Shown: positions 19,441-27,953 of the stretch, one piece after another
How positions within the stretch are numbered: the stretch's first letter is position 1
Layout: each line of letters opens with the position of its first letter
Assembly (NCBI GenBank): GCA_965220935.1
Contig: OZ244857.1
Location: forward strand, 3,038,001 to 3,102,000
DNA from: Bin80 sp965220935
GTDB taxonomy: Bacteria > Bacteroidota > Rhodothermia > Rhodothermales > Bin80
Direction: 5' to 3'
DNA length: 64,000 bases
The notes under the pieces: model-generated
The model's input: the letters and a program-made list of their open reading frames with translations, nothing else
Databases searched by the model: none
Told to the model about the DNA's origin: nothing
Made by a program: the position numbers and the translations under genes

Positions 19441-20133
19441 TCACCTAGATTGAATCACTTCTACTTTTGACTCTGTCCCCACCAAAACCTCGCTAGTCAA
19501 ACCAACGAAAATACCATGGTCCAGAACGCCTGGAATTTCTGATAATGTTTGACTCAGCTTCAAAGGATTGGAAATCACACCAAACTCAGCGTCAATGATC
19601 CAAAATCCAAGATCTGTGACCACAGGCCCATCCTTTTGAATTCCATCTCGGATTACTGCTTTTGCACCCATATCATGGAGTTGACGGATTATCACGGGTG
19701 CTGCTACCGGAATAACCTCAATAGGGACGGGTGCCTTCGTTCCTAACTGGTCAACCATTTTTGACTGATCCACTAGAACAACAAACCGTTTTGCTTGACT
19801 TGCAACAAGTTTCTCTAACGTATGCGCCGCTCCTCGACCTTTGATCAAATTGAGATCGGGTGACACCTCATCTGCCCCGTCAAAAGCAATATCCAACTGG
19901 CCTTGTATGTCTTCTAATGTACAAATAGGAATCCCGTTGCTTCGCGCTTTAATTTCGGCAGAAGTAGATGTGGGAATGCCTCTGACATGCAGATTCTCGT
20001 TACGCATCCTCTCTGCTATTGCAACGAGGGCACATGCAGTCGTTGAACCCGTTCCAAGTCCAATCGTCATGCCGTCTTCTATATAACATGCCGCTTTCTC
20101 GCCAACCCGCACCTTGGCGATATTCCGATTCAT
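19441..20133 (-). CDS. rpiA: Ribose-5-phosphate isomerase A
   Basis: Interconverts ribose 5-phosphate and ribulose 5-phosphate in the pentose phosphate pathway; cytosolic. 230 residues from ATG 20133, which overlaps the TAA of the upstream permease gene by one base (TAATG), so translation is probably coupled. Motifs: GLGTGSTTACAL (phosphate loop), FDGADEVSPDLNLIKGRGAA with the catalytic aspartates, and KLVASQAKRFVVLVDQSK. A longer in-frame start would lie inside the permease gene. Coupling to ABC-type permeases rather than to other sugar genes is odd. Confidence 0.93.
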   Translation of the reverse strand: MNRNIAKVRVGEKAACYIEDGMTIGLGTGSTTACALVAIAERMRNENLHVRGIPTSTSAEIKARSNGIPICTLEDIQGQLDIAFDGADEVSPDLNLIKGRGAAHTLEKLVASQAKRFVVLVDQSKMVDQLGTKAPVPIEVIPVAAPVIIRQLHDMGAKAVIRDGIQKDGPVVTDLGFWIIDAEFGVISNPLKLSQTLSEIPGVLDHGIFVGLTSEVLVGTESKVEVIQSR

Positions 20134-21356
20134 TATTCGTGCCGTAAGGACTCTATGGGATCCAACTTTGCGGCCTTGTATGCCGGATAGACTCCAAATG
20201 TAAGGGCAATCGCCGTGACTCCCAAGACGGCTGCAATCGCCCAAACCCACGGGAATACAAATGAAACATCAAAGAATCGGCCTGCGACATTTCCACCAAG
20301 GACCCCGATCAGAATCCCCGTGATTCCACCAATCTGACACAGAAAAATCGCTTCGTATAAAAACTGTGTCAACACATCGCGTCTGCGAGCGCCTACCGCT
20401 TTACGAACTCCAATTTCACGCGTACGCTCGGCAACCGATACCAACATGATATTCATCACCCCAATGCCTGCCGCTAACAGCGTGATGAGCCCAATGACCG
20501 CACCACCAATCTGTACTTGCCCTGTAAAGCCTGTAATTTGATCAAGAAATGATTCAGAACTTCGAATATCAAAATTATTTTCTTCCCCAGGTTGTACATC
20601 GCGAACAACCCTCAGAATTCCAATGGCCTCTTCCATCACTTCATCAATATTCTCAAGCCTACGTGCCTCTACTTTGATCTCAATATCACGCATTGCAGCG
20701 CTATAAGACTGAATCATATTGGTAATCGGAACCAGCGCAAGGAGATCTATATTACTGCCGAAGACATTCCCCCTTTCCTCCATCACGCCAACAACTTGAT
20801 AACGATTCCCCCCCATGATAATTGGTTTGCCTATTGGGTTGATATTCGGGAAAAGTCGTTCACTAATATCATGCCCTATAACAGCGGCATCCCGCGCAAG
20901 CTCAATATCTAACTGCATCAGGTTTCGGCCTTGGGCAATATCAAATCCGTTGGTGCTAAGCCAAAATTCATTAACACCTAATTTAGTAATCACATTTTCA
21001 GTGATGAGATCGGCATATCGCCCCTCTACAGGGCCAGTGACTTGCATTGTTGGGCTGATGGCCGAAGGTAATCTCGCCCTCTCAGCATACTCAACCATAT
21101 CATCGTAGGTAAGGTTAGGGCGAGCACGATACGTGGATCCCGAACGATTGAATTCCGCTTGCTTGGAAATCGTAAGCGTGGTAGCCCCAAATGACTCAAC
21201 GGTCTCAACTAGTTTTGTTTCCATCACCTGCACGGCCGTTACAGCCACAATGATGGCAAACACGCCAATGACAATTCCCAGTAAAGTCAGAGCGGATCGT
21301 AGCTTGTGACTACGAATGACATCCCATGCAAGGCGGACAAACTCAAGATTAATCAT
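20133..21356 (-). CDS. MacB/FtsX-type ABC transporter permease
   Basis: 407 residues. Layout: N-terminal membrane helix (SALTLLGIVIGVFAIIVAVT), a large periplasmic MacB-like domain with the DAAVIGHDISERLFP pattern, and three C-terminal helices with the signature AERTREIGVRKAVGARRRDV between the first two. It probably forms a heterodimer with the 413-residue permease encoded just upstream, with TAATG overlap at 21356. No ATPase gene is in the cluster, so the nucleotide-binding partner must be encoded elsewhere. Likely role: mechanotransmission-type export or lipoprotein/peptide transport; substrate unknown. Confidence 0.88.
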   Translation of the reverse strand: MINLEFVRLAWDVIRSHKLRSALTLLGIVIGVFAIIVAVTAVQVMETKLVETVESFGATTLTISKQAEFNRSGSTYRARPNLTYDDMVEYAERARLPSAISPTMQVTGPVEGRYADLITENVITKLGVNEFWLSTNGFDIAQGRNLMQLDIELARDAAVIGHDISERLFPNINPIGKPIIMGGNRYQVVGVMEERGNVFGSNIDLLALVPITNMIQSYSAAMRDIEIKVEARRLENIDEVMEEAIGILRVVRDVQPGEENNFDIRSSESFLDQITGFTGQVQIGGAVIGLITLLAAGIGVMNIMLVSVAERTREIGVRKAVGARRRDVLTQFLYEAIFLCQIGGITGILIGVLGGNVAGRFFDVSFVFPWVWAIAAVLGVTAIALTFGVYPAYKAAKLDPIESLRHE

Positions 21357-22597
21357 TAACTGTAACGTAGTGCGTCAATGGGGTTGAGTCGCGAAGCATT
21401 CCATGCAGGAACAACCCCAAAGATTACCCCAACGCCAACACAGATTCCAAATGCCAGAAAAACAGTTCCTGTTGCAAATGATGCCGGAACATACTGATTA
21501 ACAATGGCCGTCACTCCCAGAGACAGTAGAATTCCCACCGCTCCAGCGGCAATACATACCAAAACGGCTTCAATTAAAAATTGAGAAAGAACTGCTCGAC
21601 GACTAGCACCCACTGCTTTACGTACACCAATTTCTCGGGTACGCTCTTTGACGGTGACAAACATGATATTCATGACACCAATTCCACCAACAACCAAAGC
21701 TAGTCCTGTCAAAAATATACCAATGGTATAAGCAATCGCCTTGATATTAGAGAGCTGCTCCCGAAATGCCTCAGTCTTATTAATGGAAAAATTATCCTCC
21801 TCAAATACATCTAGCCCACGGGCTGAACGTACAATTCCTTGGAGTTCCTCTACCAGCAGGGGGACAGTTTCGGAAGATTCAGCATTCACTTTAACGGTCA
21901 TACTTCGATAACGTCCAAAATGCCGCTCCAATGTTTTTAGCGGAATTTGGGCTTGCTCGTCAAACGAAATAAACCCAAAAAATTGTCCCTGCTCTTTCAA
22001 GACCCCAATCACCTCAAACCTTTGACCTCCAATCCTAACCTCCTTGCCAACAGCTCGTTCACTTGGAAATAATGACTCACTGACAGTTTTACCGATGACG
22101 ACCACATTACGGGCCACTAGATTATCTATGTCATTATACCAGCGACCTTCTGACAGTTCAGTATCATCAACGCTGATCAGCTCAGGGGTCGACCCTTGTA
22201 GAAATACCCCTGACAAACTGCGGTCACGATAACGTATGCTACGAGATGTCTGAACTAGCGGGGCAATCGCAACCGCATATCTGGATCGTTCACGGATATA
22301 ATCGGCCAGATCTTCACGCAGATCTGGTCTAGACCACTGACGCTCCCGCTCTCTGGGTTCGGTAAACCAGTCGGTTTTTTGAACATAAACTGCGTTTGAC
22401 CCGAGTAGAGCTAAGGAACTATCCATGACATTTTCCAACCCGTTGATCACCGTGATCATCGCTGTCACCGTCACAATACCGATGACGATACCCAACATCG
22501 TCAATCCGCTTCGCAGACGATTTGTATTCAGCGACCGCAAAGCGATGTTGAAACTTTCCCAGAATTCTACAATAAATCGAATCAAACCTGCCCCCAA
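21356..22597 (-). CDS. MacB/FtsX-type ABC transporter permease
   Basis: 413 residues, first gene of a three-gene coupled set (permease, permease, rpiA). N-terminal helix (LRSGLTMLGIVIGIVTVTAM), MacB-like periplasmic domain, and C-terminal helices framing KERTREIGVRKAVGASRRAV. It is paralogous to the next permease. Its stop overlaps the next start (TAATG). The upstream region to DUF5989 is about 150 bp and presumably holds divergent promoters. Confidence 0.88.
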   Translation of the reverse strand: MGAGLIRFIVEFWESFNIALRSLNTNRLRSGLTMLGIVIGIVTVTAMITVINGLENVMDSSLALLGSNAVYVQKTDWFTEPRERERQWSRPDLREDLADYIRERSRYAVAIAPLVQTSRSIRYRDRSLSGVFLQGSTPELISVDDTELSEGRWYNDIDNLVARNVVVIGKTVSESLFPSERAVGKEVRIGGQRFEVIGVLKEQGQFFGFISFDEQAQIPLKTLERHFGRYRSMTVKVNAESSETVPLLVEELQGIVRSARGLDVFEEDNFSINKTEAFREQLSNIKAIAYTIGIFLTGLALVVGGIGVMNIMFVTVKERTREIGVRKAVGASRRAVLSQFLIEAVLVCIAAGAVGILLSLGVTAIVNQYVPASFATGTVFLAFGICVGVGVIFGVVPAWNASRLNPIDALRYS

Positions 22598-22750
22598 TTA
22601 TGTTGGTCTATTATGATTACGCACAATCATCCGTACGGTTGCGTAGGATACCATAATCTATGACCCGTGTTGCGTAGAACCACACTAAGATTGACCCTTG
22701 CTTGACGTTTTGCGTAGAATAGTAAGCTGTATTGGAAAATTCCGAAAATC

Positions 22751-22909
22751 ATGACCAAGCTGAAAATCGTTATTGAATTTTTCCGGTTTTTGAAATTCCG
22801 TAAAAAATATTGGCTTACACCTATCGTCGGGGTGTTGCTCTTATTGAGTCTCTTGATTGTTCTGACCCAAGGGTCTGCGCTTGCGCCATTTATCTACTCT
22901 TTATTCTAA
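22751..22909 (+). CDS. DUF5989-like small membrane protein
   Basis: 52 residues, too short for many gene callers. It begins MTKLKIVIEFFRFLKFRKKY, has one hydrophobic helix (TPIVGVLLLLSLLIVL), and ends TQGSALAPFIYSLF. This ending, with the basic-aromatic N-terminus, is characteristic of DUF5989 proteins as I know them, small single-pass proteins of unknown function widespread in bacteria. It lies 41 bp before parA on the same strand. Confidence 0.75.
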   Translation: MTKLKIVIEFFRFLKFRKKYWLTPIVGVLLLLSLLIVLTQGSALAPFIYSLF

Positions 22910-22950
22910 TCTCTGTCTTTGCTTCTTGATCGCTATCGCTGATTAATTCA

Positions 22951-23730
22951 ATGGGCCAAGTCATTGCAATTGCAAACCAGAAAGGAGGAGTTGGCAAAAC
23001 AACGACCGCTGCAAACCTTGCTGTCTCACTGGCAGTGTTGGAGCATAAGACTTTACTGATAGATTTTGACCCGCAGGGCAATTGCACATCTAGCCTCGGC
23101 TACGATACCAAAGAAATCAGGCAGTCAATCTATGAAGTCATTCTGGCACAGGTCAATCCGAATGATGTGATTCTAAACCCAGAAGATGTCCCTCTACTTA
23201 ATTTGATTCCTGCCAATATCAACCTCGTTGGTGCAGAAATTGAACTCATTAATATGCCCAATCGAGAGCGCTTATTGCTTGAGGCTCTTGACAAAATATC
23301 TGACACTTACCAATATATAATTATTGACTGCCCCCCCTCACTGGGACTCTTAACCGTTAATGCTCTTACGGCTGCGACTGGTGTGATTATTCCCCTACAA
23401 GTTGAGTACTTTGCATTAGAAGGGCTTGGACTATTACTGAACACCATCAAGATCATTCGCGGCGGACTGAACCCAGATCTTCAAATTACAGGGGTTTTGT
23501 TAACCCTCTATGATTCACGCCTTCGCTTGTCCAAACAGGTTGCATCAGAGGTAAAATCCTATTTTGGTGATAAAGTATTTAATACAATTATCAAACGCAA
23601 TGTAACCATCGCTGAAGCCCCTAGCTTTGGGAAACCTGTACTGCTCCATAGCGCAACGAGTACGGGCGCATTAAATTATTTAGCGCTCGCCCGTGAATTG
23701 ATACAACTCCAATCAACGACCAATTCATAG
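22951..23730 (+). CDS. parA: Chromosome partitioning ATPase ParA (Soj)
   Basis: 259 residues. Deviant Walker A KGGVGKTT at residues 11-18, Walker A' LLIDFDPQGN, Walker B YIIIDCPPSLGLL. Works with ParB and parS sites to segregate replicated origins; cytosolic, nucleoid-bound. parB follows 73 bp downstream and DUF5683 after that, a common order in Bacteroidota. The short length and lack of an N-terminal HTH fit chromosomal ParA rather than plasmid type Ia. Confidence 0.95.
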   Translation: MGQVIAIANQKGGVGKTTTAANLAVSLAVLEHKTLLIDFDPQGNCTSSLGYDTKEIRQSIYEVILAQVNPNDVILNPEDVPLLNLIPANINLVGAEIELINMPNRERLLLEALDKISDTYQYIIIDCPPSLGLLTVNALTAATGVIIPLQVEYFALEGLGLLLNTIKIIRGGLNPDLQITGVLLTLYDSRLRLSKQVASEVKSYFGDKVFNTIIKRNVTIAEAPSFGKPVLLHSATSTGALNYLALARELIQLQSTTNS

Positions 23731-23803
23731 TGTCGAACTTCTCGTCACCGTCACACACTTGATTCTTATCTTATAGCCATTCTCCAACTTTATCCATAGA
23801 CTT

Positions 23804-24688
23804 GTGACGACACAAAAATCAGCCCTGGGTCGCGGACTTGAGGCATTATTAGGCACAGATGGCCAGCTAAGGTCCGAAGAAGATGCTCGAGCCCTTGTTG
23901 GGGGAATTTTTGAGCTTCCTGTTGATTCAATTCATCCGAATCCTTTTCAGCCTCGACAAGAATTCCAGACAGAAGCATTAGAATCACTTGCGCAATCCAT
24001 TGAACAATTAGGGATTGTCCAACCCATTACTGTCCGAGCCACCAAAGGAGATCAATTTGAATTGATCAGCGGTGAAAGGCGACTCCGGGCAGCGAAGCTG
24101 GTAGGACTCAAAGCCATTCCTGCCTATATTCGACCTGCAAAGAATGCGCAAATGCTGGAAATGGCCCTAGTTGAGAATGTTCAGCGTGAAGAACTCAATC
24201 CCATAGAGGTCGCTCTTGGCTATCAACGACTTGTTAATGAATATAATCTCTCACAGGAAGAGGTCGCAAAACGAGTTGGTAAACAACGTCCTACGATCAC
24301 AAATTTTCTCCGCCTGCTTAACCTACCCCCAACGATCCAAGTTGGACTTCGCGAGGGTTTAGTCACTTCTGGACATGCTCGCGCGCTACTCTCGCTTCCT
24401 GATGACCGAAGCAAAAATAAACTTTACTCTGAAATCAAACGAAATCAACTGAGCGTGCGTGAAACCGAGCGCCGTGTTTGGTCTCTATTGCGTGAAACTG
24501 AAAAACCAGAGGGGCAAAAACCTGTCCCCGCGTTACATCATAAAGAGATTGAGAAAAACCTTCGAAAATATTTTGGGACAAAGGTCTCTATTCGTCAAAT
24601 GTCAAAAGAATCTGGCCAAATTGTCCTTCACTATTATACCGAGGATGATCTCTCCCGTCTAGTTGACCTACTTGACGCCTCTCAATGA
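23804..24688 (+). CDS. parB: Chromosome partitioning protein ParB
   Basis: 294 residues, GTG start. N-terminal LGRGLEALLG tag, a ParB/Srx CTP-binding fold (PFQPRQEF, SGERRLRAAKLVGLKAIP, ENVQREELNPIEVA), a helix-turn-helix (SQEEVAKRVGKQRPTITNFL) and a C-terminal dimerisation region. It spreads from parS sites and acts with ParA. I did not find a convincing parS palindrome in this window. Confidence 0.95.
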   Translation: MTTQKSALGRGLEALLGTDGQLRSEEDARALVGGIFELPVDSIHPNPFQPRQEFQTEALESLAQSIEQLGIVQPITVRATKGDQFELISGERRLRAAKLVGLKAIPAYIRPAKNAQMLEMALVENVQREELNPIEVALGYQRLVNEYNLSQEEVAKRVGKQRPTITNFLRLLNLPPTIQVGLREGLVTSGHARALLSLPDDRSKNKLYSEIKRNQLSVRETERRVWSLLRETEKPEGQKPVPALHHKEIEKNLRKYFGTKVSIRQMSKESGQIVLHYYTEDDLSRLVDLLDASQ

Positions 24689-24691
24689 TCC

Positions 24692-25306
24692 ATGACAAAG
24701 CAATCTATACGCACAATCGTGGCCTTCAATATACTGCTGGCCATCACACTGTCAGCTAATGGGCAAACTGACACGACGATGACCTCTGATCTCCCTAAGC
24801 GAATTGACCCCAATACGGCGCTGCGTCGAGCATTACTGCCAGGTTGGGGCCAGTTGTATAATCGCCAATATTATAAGATTCCTTTCGTTTATGTTGGGAT
24901 AGCTGCTTTGGCAGGCTCCGCTCTGTTAGTGAACCAACGCTATCAACTCTATAGGCATGCTTATTTGTACACTGCGAGGGTCAATTCTGACGGCCAACCA
25001 ATTTTCCCTGAGTATGAAAGTGACTATTTTGAACTTCTACGCGACTTAGATATAAGGCCTGAATCAAATTTAATGCCCGATGAAATAATTTCACGTCGCA
25101 GTCGACTGGAGCCACAGATCCGTGCACAGCGCGATGCGCTTCGCAGAAACCGAGACCTGCTGTATTTTGGAATCGTTGCGTGGTATGGATTAACAATTAT
25201 TGATGCTTACGTCAGTGCACACTTATCGGAGTTTGACGTAAGTGAGTCCTTGTCAATTGAGGTGACAGGAGGACTGCACCGTGTTGGCCTTGCATTTTCT
25301 TGGTAA
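24692..25306 (+). CDS. DUF5683 membrane protein
   Basis: 204 residues, starting 3 bp after the parB stop. Signal-like hydrophobic N-terminus, then the family signature ALRRALLPGWGQLYNRQYYK, a membrane helix (VYVGIAALAGSALLV), a charged middle, a second helix (YFGIVAWYGLTIIDAYVSAH) and a beta-like end. DUF5683 genes often follow parAB in Bacteroidota. Function not known. Confidence 0.85.
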   Translation: MTKQSIRTIVAFNILLAITLSANGQTDTTMTSDLPKRIDPNTALRRALLPGWGQLYNRQYYKIPFVYVGIAALAGSALLVNQRYQLYRHAYLYTARVNSDGQPIFPEYESDYFELLRDLDIRPESNLMPDEIISRRSRLEPQIRAQRDALRRNRDLLYFGIVAWYGLTIIDAYVSAHLSEFDVSESLSIEVTGGLHRVGLAFSW

Positions 25307-25390
25307 TGGGGCATATCTGTGTGCGTCTATTTGAAATCGCCAATCTTTTGCCTTACTGTCTGACTGGCTTCAAATTCGTTGATACCTCCA

Positions 25391-26653
25391 ATGATTGAAT
25401 TAACCGACACGCTCACTTCCGACATCTCATTATTTGAAAAGACGCGGGCATTTACTGCGCCTGGTGCCTTAGTCAATGAAGCAAAAAGTTCTGGTCTCTA
25501 CCCGTACTTTCGTGCGATTTCTCATAACGAAGGAACCCGAGCCTTTATTGATGGCCAAGAGCTCATCATGGCCGGGTCAAACAACTATCTCGGGTTGACG
25601 AGTGATCCACGCGTCAAGGAGGCGGCGACTGATGCCATTGCGAAGTATGGCACGGGATGTACTGGCAGTCGATTCTTGAATGGAACGTTGGATCTTCATC
25701 TGGAGCTGGAAGAGAAATTATCTGCATTCATGCAAAAAGATGCATGTATTCTCTTTTCTACTGGATATATGACCAACATGGGGGCTATTCAGGGGATTAC
25801 CTCTAAAAGTGATATCATTTTCTCTGACAAAGATAATCATGCATGCATTGTCGCTGGCACGCAGGTCAGTGATGCAACCTGTTGGCGCTTCCGTCATTTT
25901 GACATGAACCACCTACGCCGGCTCCTCCAAAAAGCTGATTTAGAACACCCCGAGTCGGACAAGATCATTGTGACCGATGGTGTATTTTCAATGAGTGGGC
26001 GCATTGCTCCCGTTCCAGAATTAGTCAAACTTGCACAAGAATTTAATGCCGCCCTGATGCTTGACGATGCGCATGCCGTCGGAGTCATCGGACCGGGCGG
26101 CCGCGGATCAGCTGCCTATTTTGGACTGGGCGATCAGGTGCCTCTTACCACCGGAACTTTTTCAAAAAGTTTTGCTTCTTTGGGAGGATTTGTGACTGGA
26201 GATACAGATGTGATTGAATACATTCGCCATATGTCTAATGCGCACATCTTTAGCGCTTCGATGCCGCCGAGCACCGTTGCTACGGTCCTCAAATGTTTGG
26301 AGATCCTGCAAGAGGAACCTTGGAGATTAAATCGTTTATGGGAGATTTCCAACTACATGCGCGATGGGTTTCATAATGCGGGGTTTGATGTATGGAACAG
26401 TGAGGCACCGATCATTCCTGTGGTGATTGGAGAAGATGAGATGATTGCCGCTTTTGAATTTTGGAATGATTTACTTGCAGAGGGTGTATTTGTCAACCCC
26501 GTGGTTCCATGGAGGGGCGCGGTCTCTGGTGGGCTCTGTATCATGCGTACGTCCTACATGGCAACCCATACCGATGAAGATCTTGACACAATTCTTGAAG
26601 CATTCTATCGCGTGGGGCGTAAACATGGTATACTGGACAACCATGTCGCATAA
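25391..26653 (+). CDS. spt: Alpha-oxoamine synthase, probably serine palmitoyltransferase
   Basis: PLP-dependent enzyme of about 420 residues joining an amino acid to an acyl-CoA. Start at ATG 25391 preferred over TTG 25379. Motifs: GSNNYLGLTSDPRVKEAA, KYGTGCTGSRFLNGTLDLHL, His about 150 in DNHACIVAG, LMLDDAHAVGVIG, and the PLP lysine about 259 in TGTFSKSFASLGGF. Serine palmitoyltransferase is favoured over biotin (BioF) or glycine C-acetyltransferase because of the NGTLDLHLELEEKLS block and the downstream partner, and because Bacteroidota commonly make sphingolipids. The gene ends TAA immediately followed by the ATG of the next gene. Confidence 0.8.
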   Translation: MIELTDTLTSDISLFEKTRAFTAPGALVNEAKSSGLYPYFRAISHNEGTRAFIDGQELIMAGSNNYLGLTSDPRVKEAATDAIAKYGTGCTGSRFLNGTLDLHLELEEKLSAFMQKDACILFSTGYMTNMGAIQGITSKSDIIFSDKDNHACIVAGTQVSDATCWRFRHFDMNHLRRLLQKADLEHPESDKIIVTDGVFSMSGRIAPVPELVKLAQEFNAALMLDDAHAVGVIGPGGRGSAAYFGLGDQVPLTTGTFSKSFASLGGFVTGDTDVIEYIRHMSNAHIFSASMPPSTVATVLKCLEILQEEPWRLNRLWEISNYMRDGFHNAGFDVWNSEAPIIPVVIGEDEMIAAFEFWNDLLAEGVFVNPVVPWRGAVSGGLCIMRTSYMATHTDEDLDTILEAFYRVGRKHGILDNHVA

Positions 26654-27811
26654 ATGTCGTCCTGCGTTGTACGTCCAGTCAAATCAAAGAAGGACTTACG
26701 GCAATTCGTACAACTTCCTTACGATCTCTATCATGGCAATCCTTTCTGGGTTCCCCCTCTCCGTGTAGATCAATTTGAGATCCTTAACCCTCGTAAGCAT
26801 CCTTTTTATGAACATGGTCAAATGCAACTTTTTTTGGCCTATGATCACACTGGGCGCGCTGTAGTAGGTCGGATTGCCGCCATCATCAATGGAATGCATT
26901 TAAAGACCCATGCTGACGGGGCTGGGTTTTTTGGATTCTTTGAAACCATTGACCACTACGAAATTGCCGAATCCCTCCTGAATGCGGCAGCTGCCTTCCT
27001 TAGGCGCGAAGGGATGCAGGTCATTCGTGGCCCAGTGAACCCATCTCTTAATGATCCATCAGGTCTTCTGGTTGACGGATTTGATCGGATACCATCAATC
27101 ATGATGGCCTATAACCCTCCTTATTACGAGGATTTTCTTCTGCGATGGGGATTTACCCGTGTGATGACGCTTTGGGCCTACTATGTTCATCGTAAGCATG
27201 TGCTGATTGATCGTCTGAGGCGCGGGGCATCTATTGTGCATCAACGCAACCCAGATCTCTCTGTTCGTACCTTGGATCTATCCCGTTTTGATCAAGAGAT
27301 TGCGACCATACGGGATATCTTCAACGATGCATGGTCTGATAACTGGGGGTTTGTTCCGTTTACTGAACGGGAGTTTCAGCATCTTGCCAAGGGGCTCAAA
27401 CAGATTGTAGACCCAAGGATCTGCTTTATTATAGAGCAACATGGTACGGCTGTAGGATTCACTATTAGCCTTCCAAACATTAATCCTGCATTGCAACGCC
27501 TTCCCGATGGACGTCTGTTTCCGTTTGGTCTTGCTAAGCTTCTGATTTTGACAAAATATGCGAGGATGTCGGAGGTACGTCTGCCGTTAATGGGAATCCG
27601 AAAAGCCTATCAAGGGCGCGCCTATGACGTACTCGCAGTTTTAGAAACGATTGAAAGGACCTCGGATTACGGTTACTTTGCTGGCGAGTTAAGCTGGGTT
27701 TTAGATGACAATCATCTGCTAAAAAACCTATTGAATTCCATCAACGCAATTATTGATAAGGAGTACGCAATCCTTGAGGCACCCCTCGCTAAGGCCTCCA
27801 AAAAACTCTGA
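26654..27811 (+). CDS. GNAT-like acyltransferase, candidate bacterial ceramide synthase
   Basis: 385 residues, no signal peptide. It opens VRPVKSKKDLRQFVQLPYDL with WVPPLRVDQFEILNPRKHPF, has the block VIRGPVNPSLNDPSGLLVDG, and a second GNAT-like half (FNDAWSDNWGFVPFTEREFQ, then MGIRKAYQGRAYD). Its ATG directly follows the stop of the palmitoyltransferase gene, so the two are surely co-expressed. In Caulobacter a GNAT-annotated protein near spt acts as the ceramide synthase; by position and fold this gene is a good candidate for N-acylation of the sphinganine base. The function is inference. Confidence 0.65.
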   Translation: MSSCVVRPVKSKKDLRQFVQLPYDLYHGNPFWVPPLRVDQFEILNPRKHPFYEHGQMQLFLAYDHTGRAVVGRIAAIINGMHLKTHADGAGFFGFFETIDHYEIAESLLNAAAAFLRREGMQVIRGPVNPSLNDPSGLLVDGFDRIPSIMMAYNPPYYEDFLLRWGFTRVMTLWAYYVHRKHVLIDRLRRGASIVHQRNPDLSVRTLDLSRFDQEIATIRDIFNDAWSDNWGFVPFTEREFQHLAKGLKQIVDPRICFIIEQHGTAVGFTISLPNINPALQRLPDGRLFPFGLAKLLILTKYARMSEVRLPLMGIRKAYQGRAYDVLAVLETIERTSDYGYFAGELSWVLDDNHLLKNLLNSINAIIDKEYAILEAPLAKASKKL

Positions 27812-27953
27812 CTGATATTTCGGCTACAGACGATATGTTCATTCGTGTTGAATGTGTGCAGAATAAAATCAAGGTTACTCCTTAGGTGCCGGGATAGAGC
27901 TATCAGTTTATGAGTCATGTATCGCATTTGGGTTTAAGATAATCAAAGATTGA

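Noticed and set aside
22598..25390. parS site near parA-parB
   Set aside because: No near-palindrome resembling GTTTCACGTGAAAC was seen.
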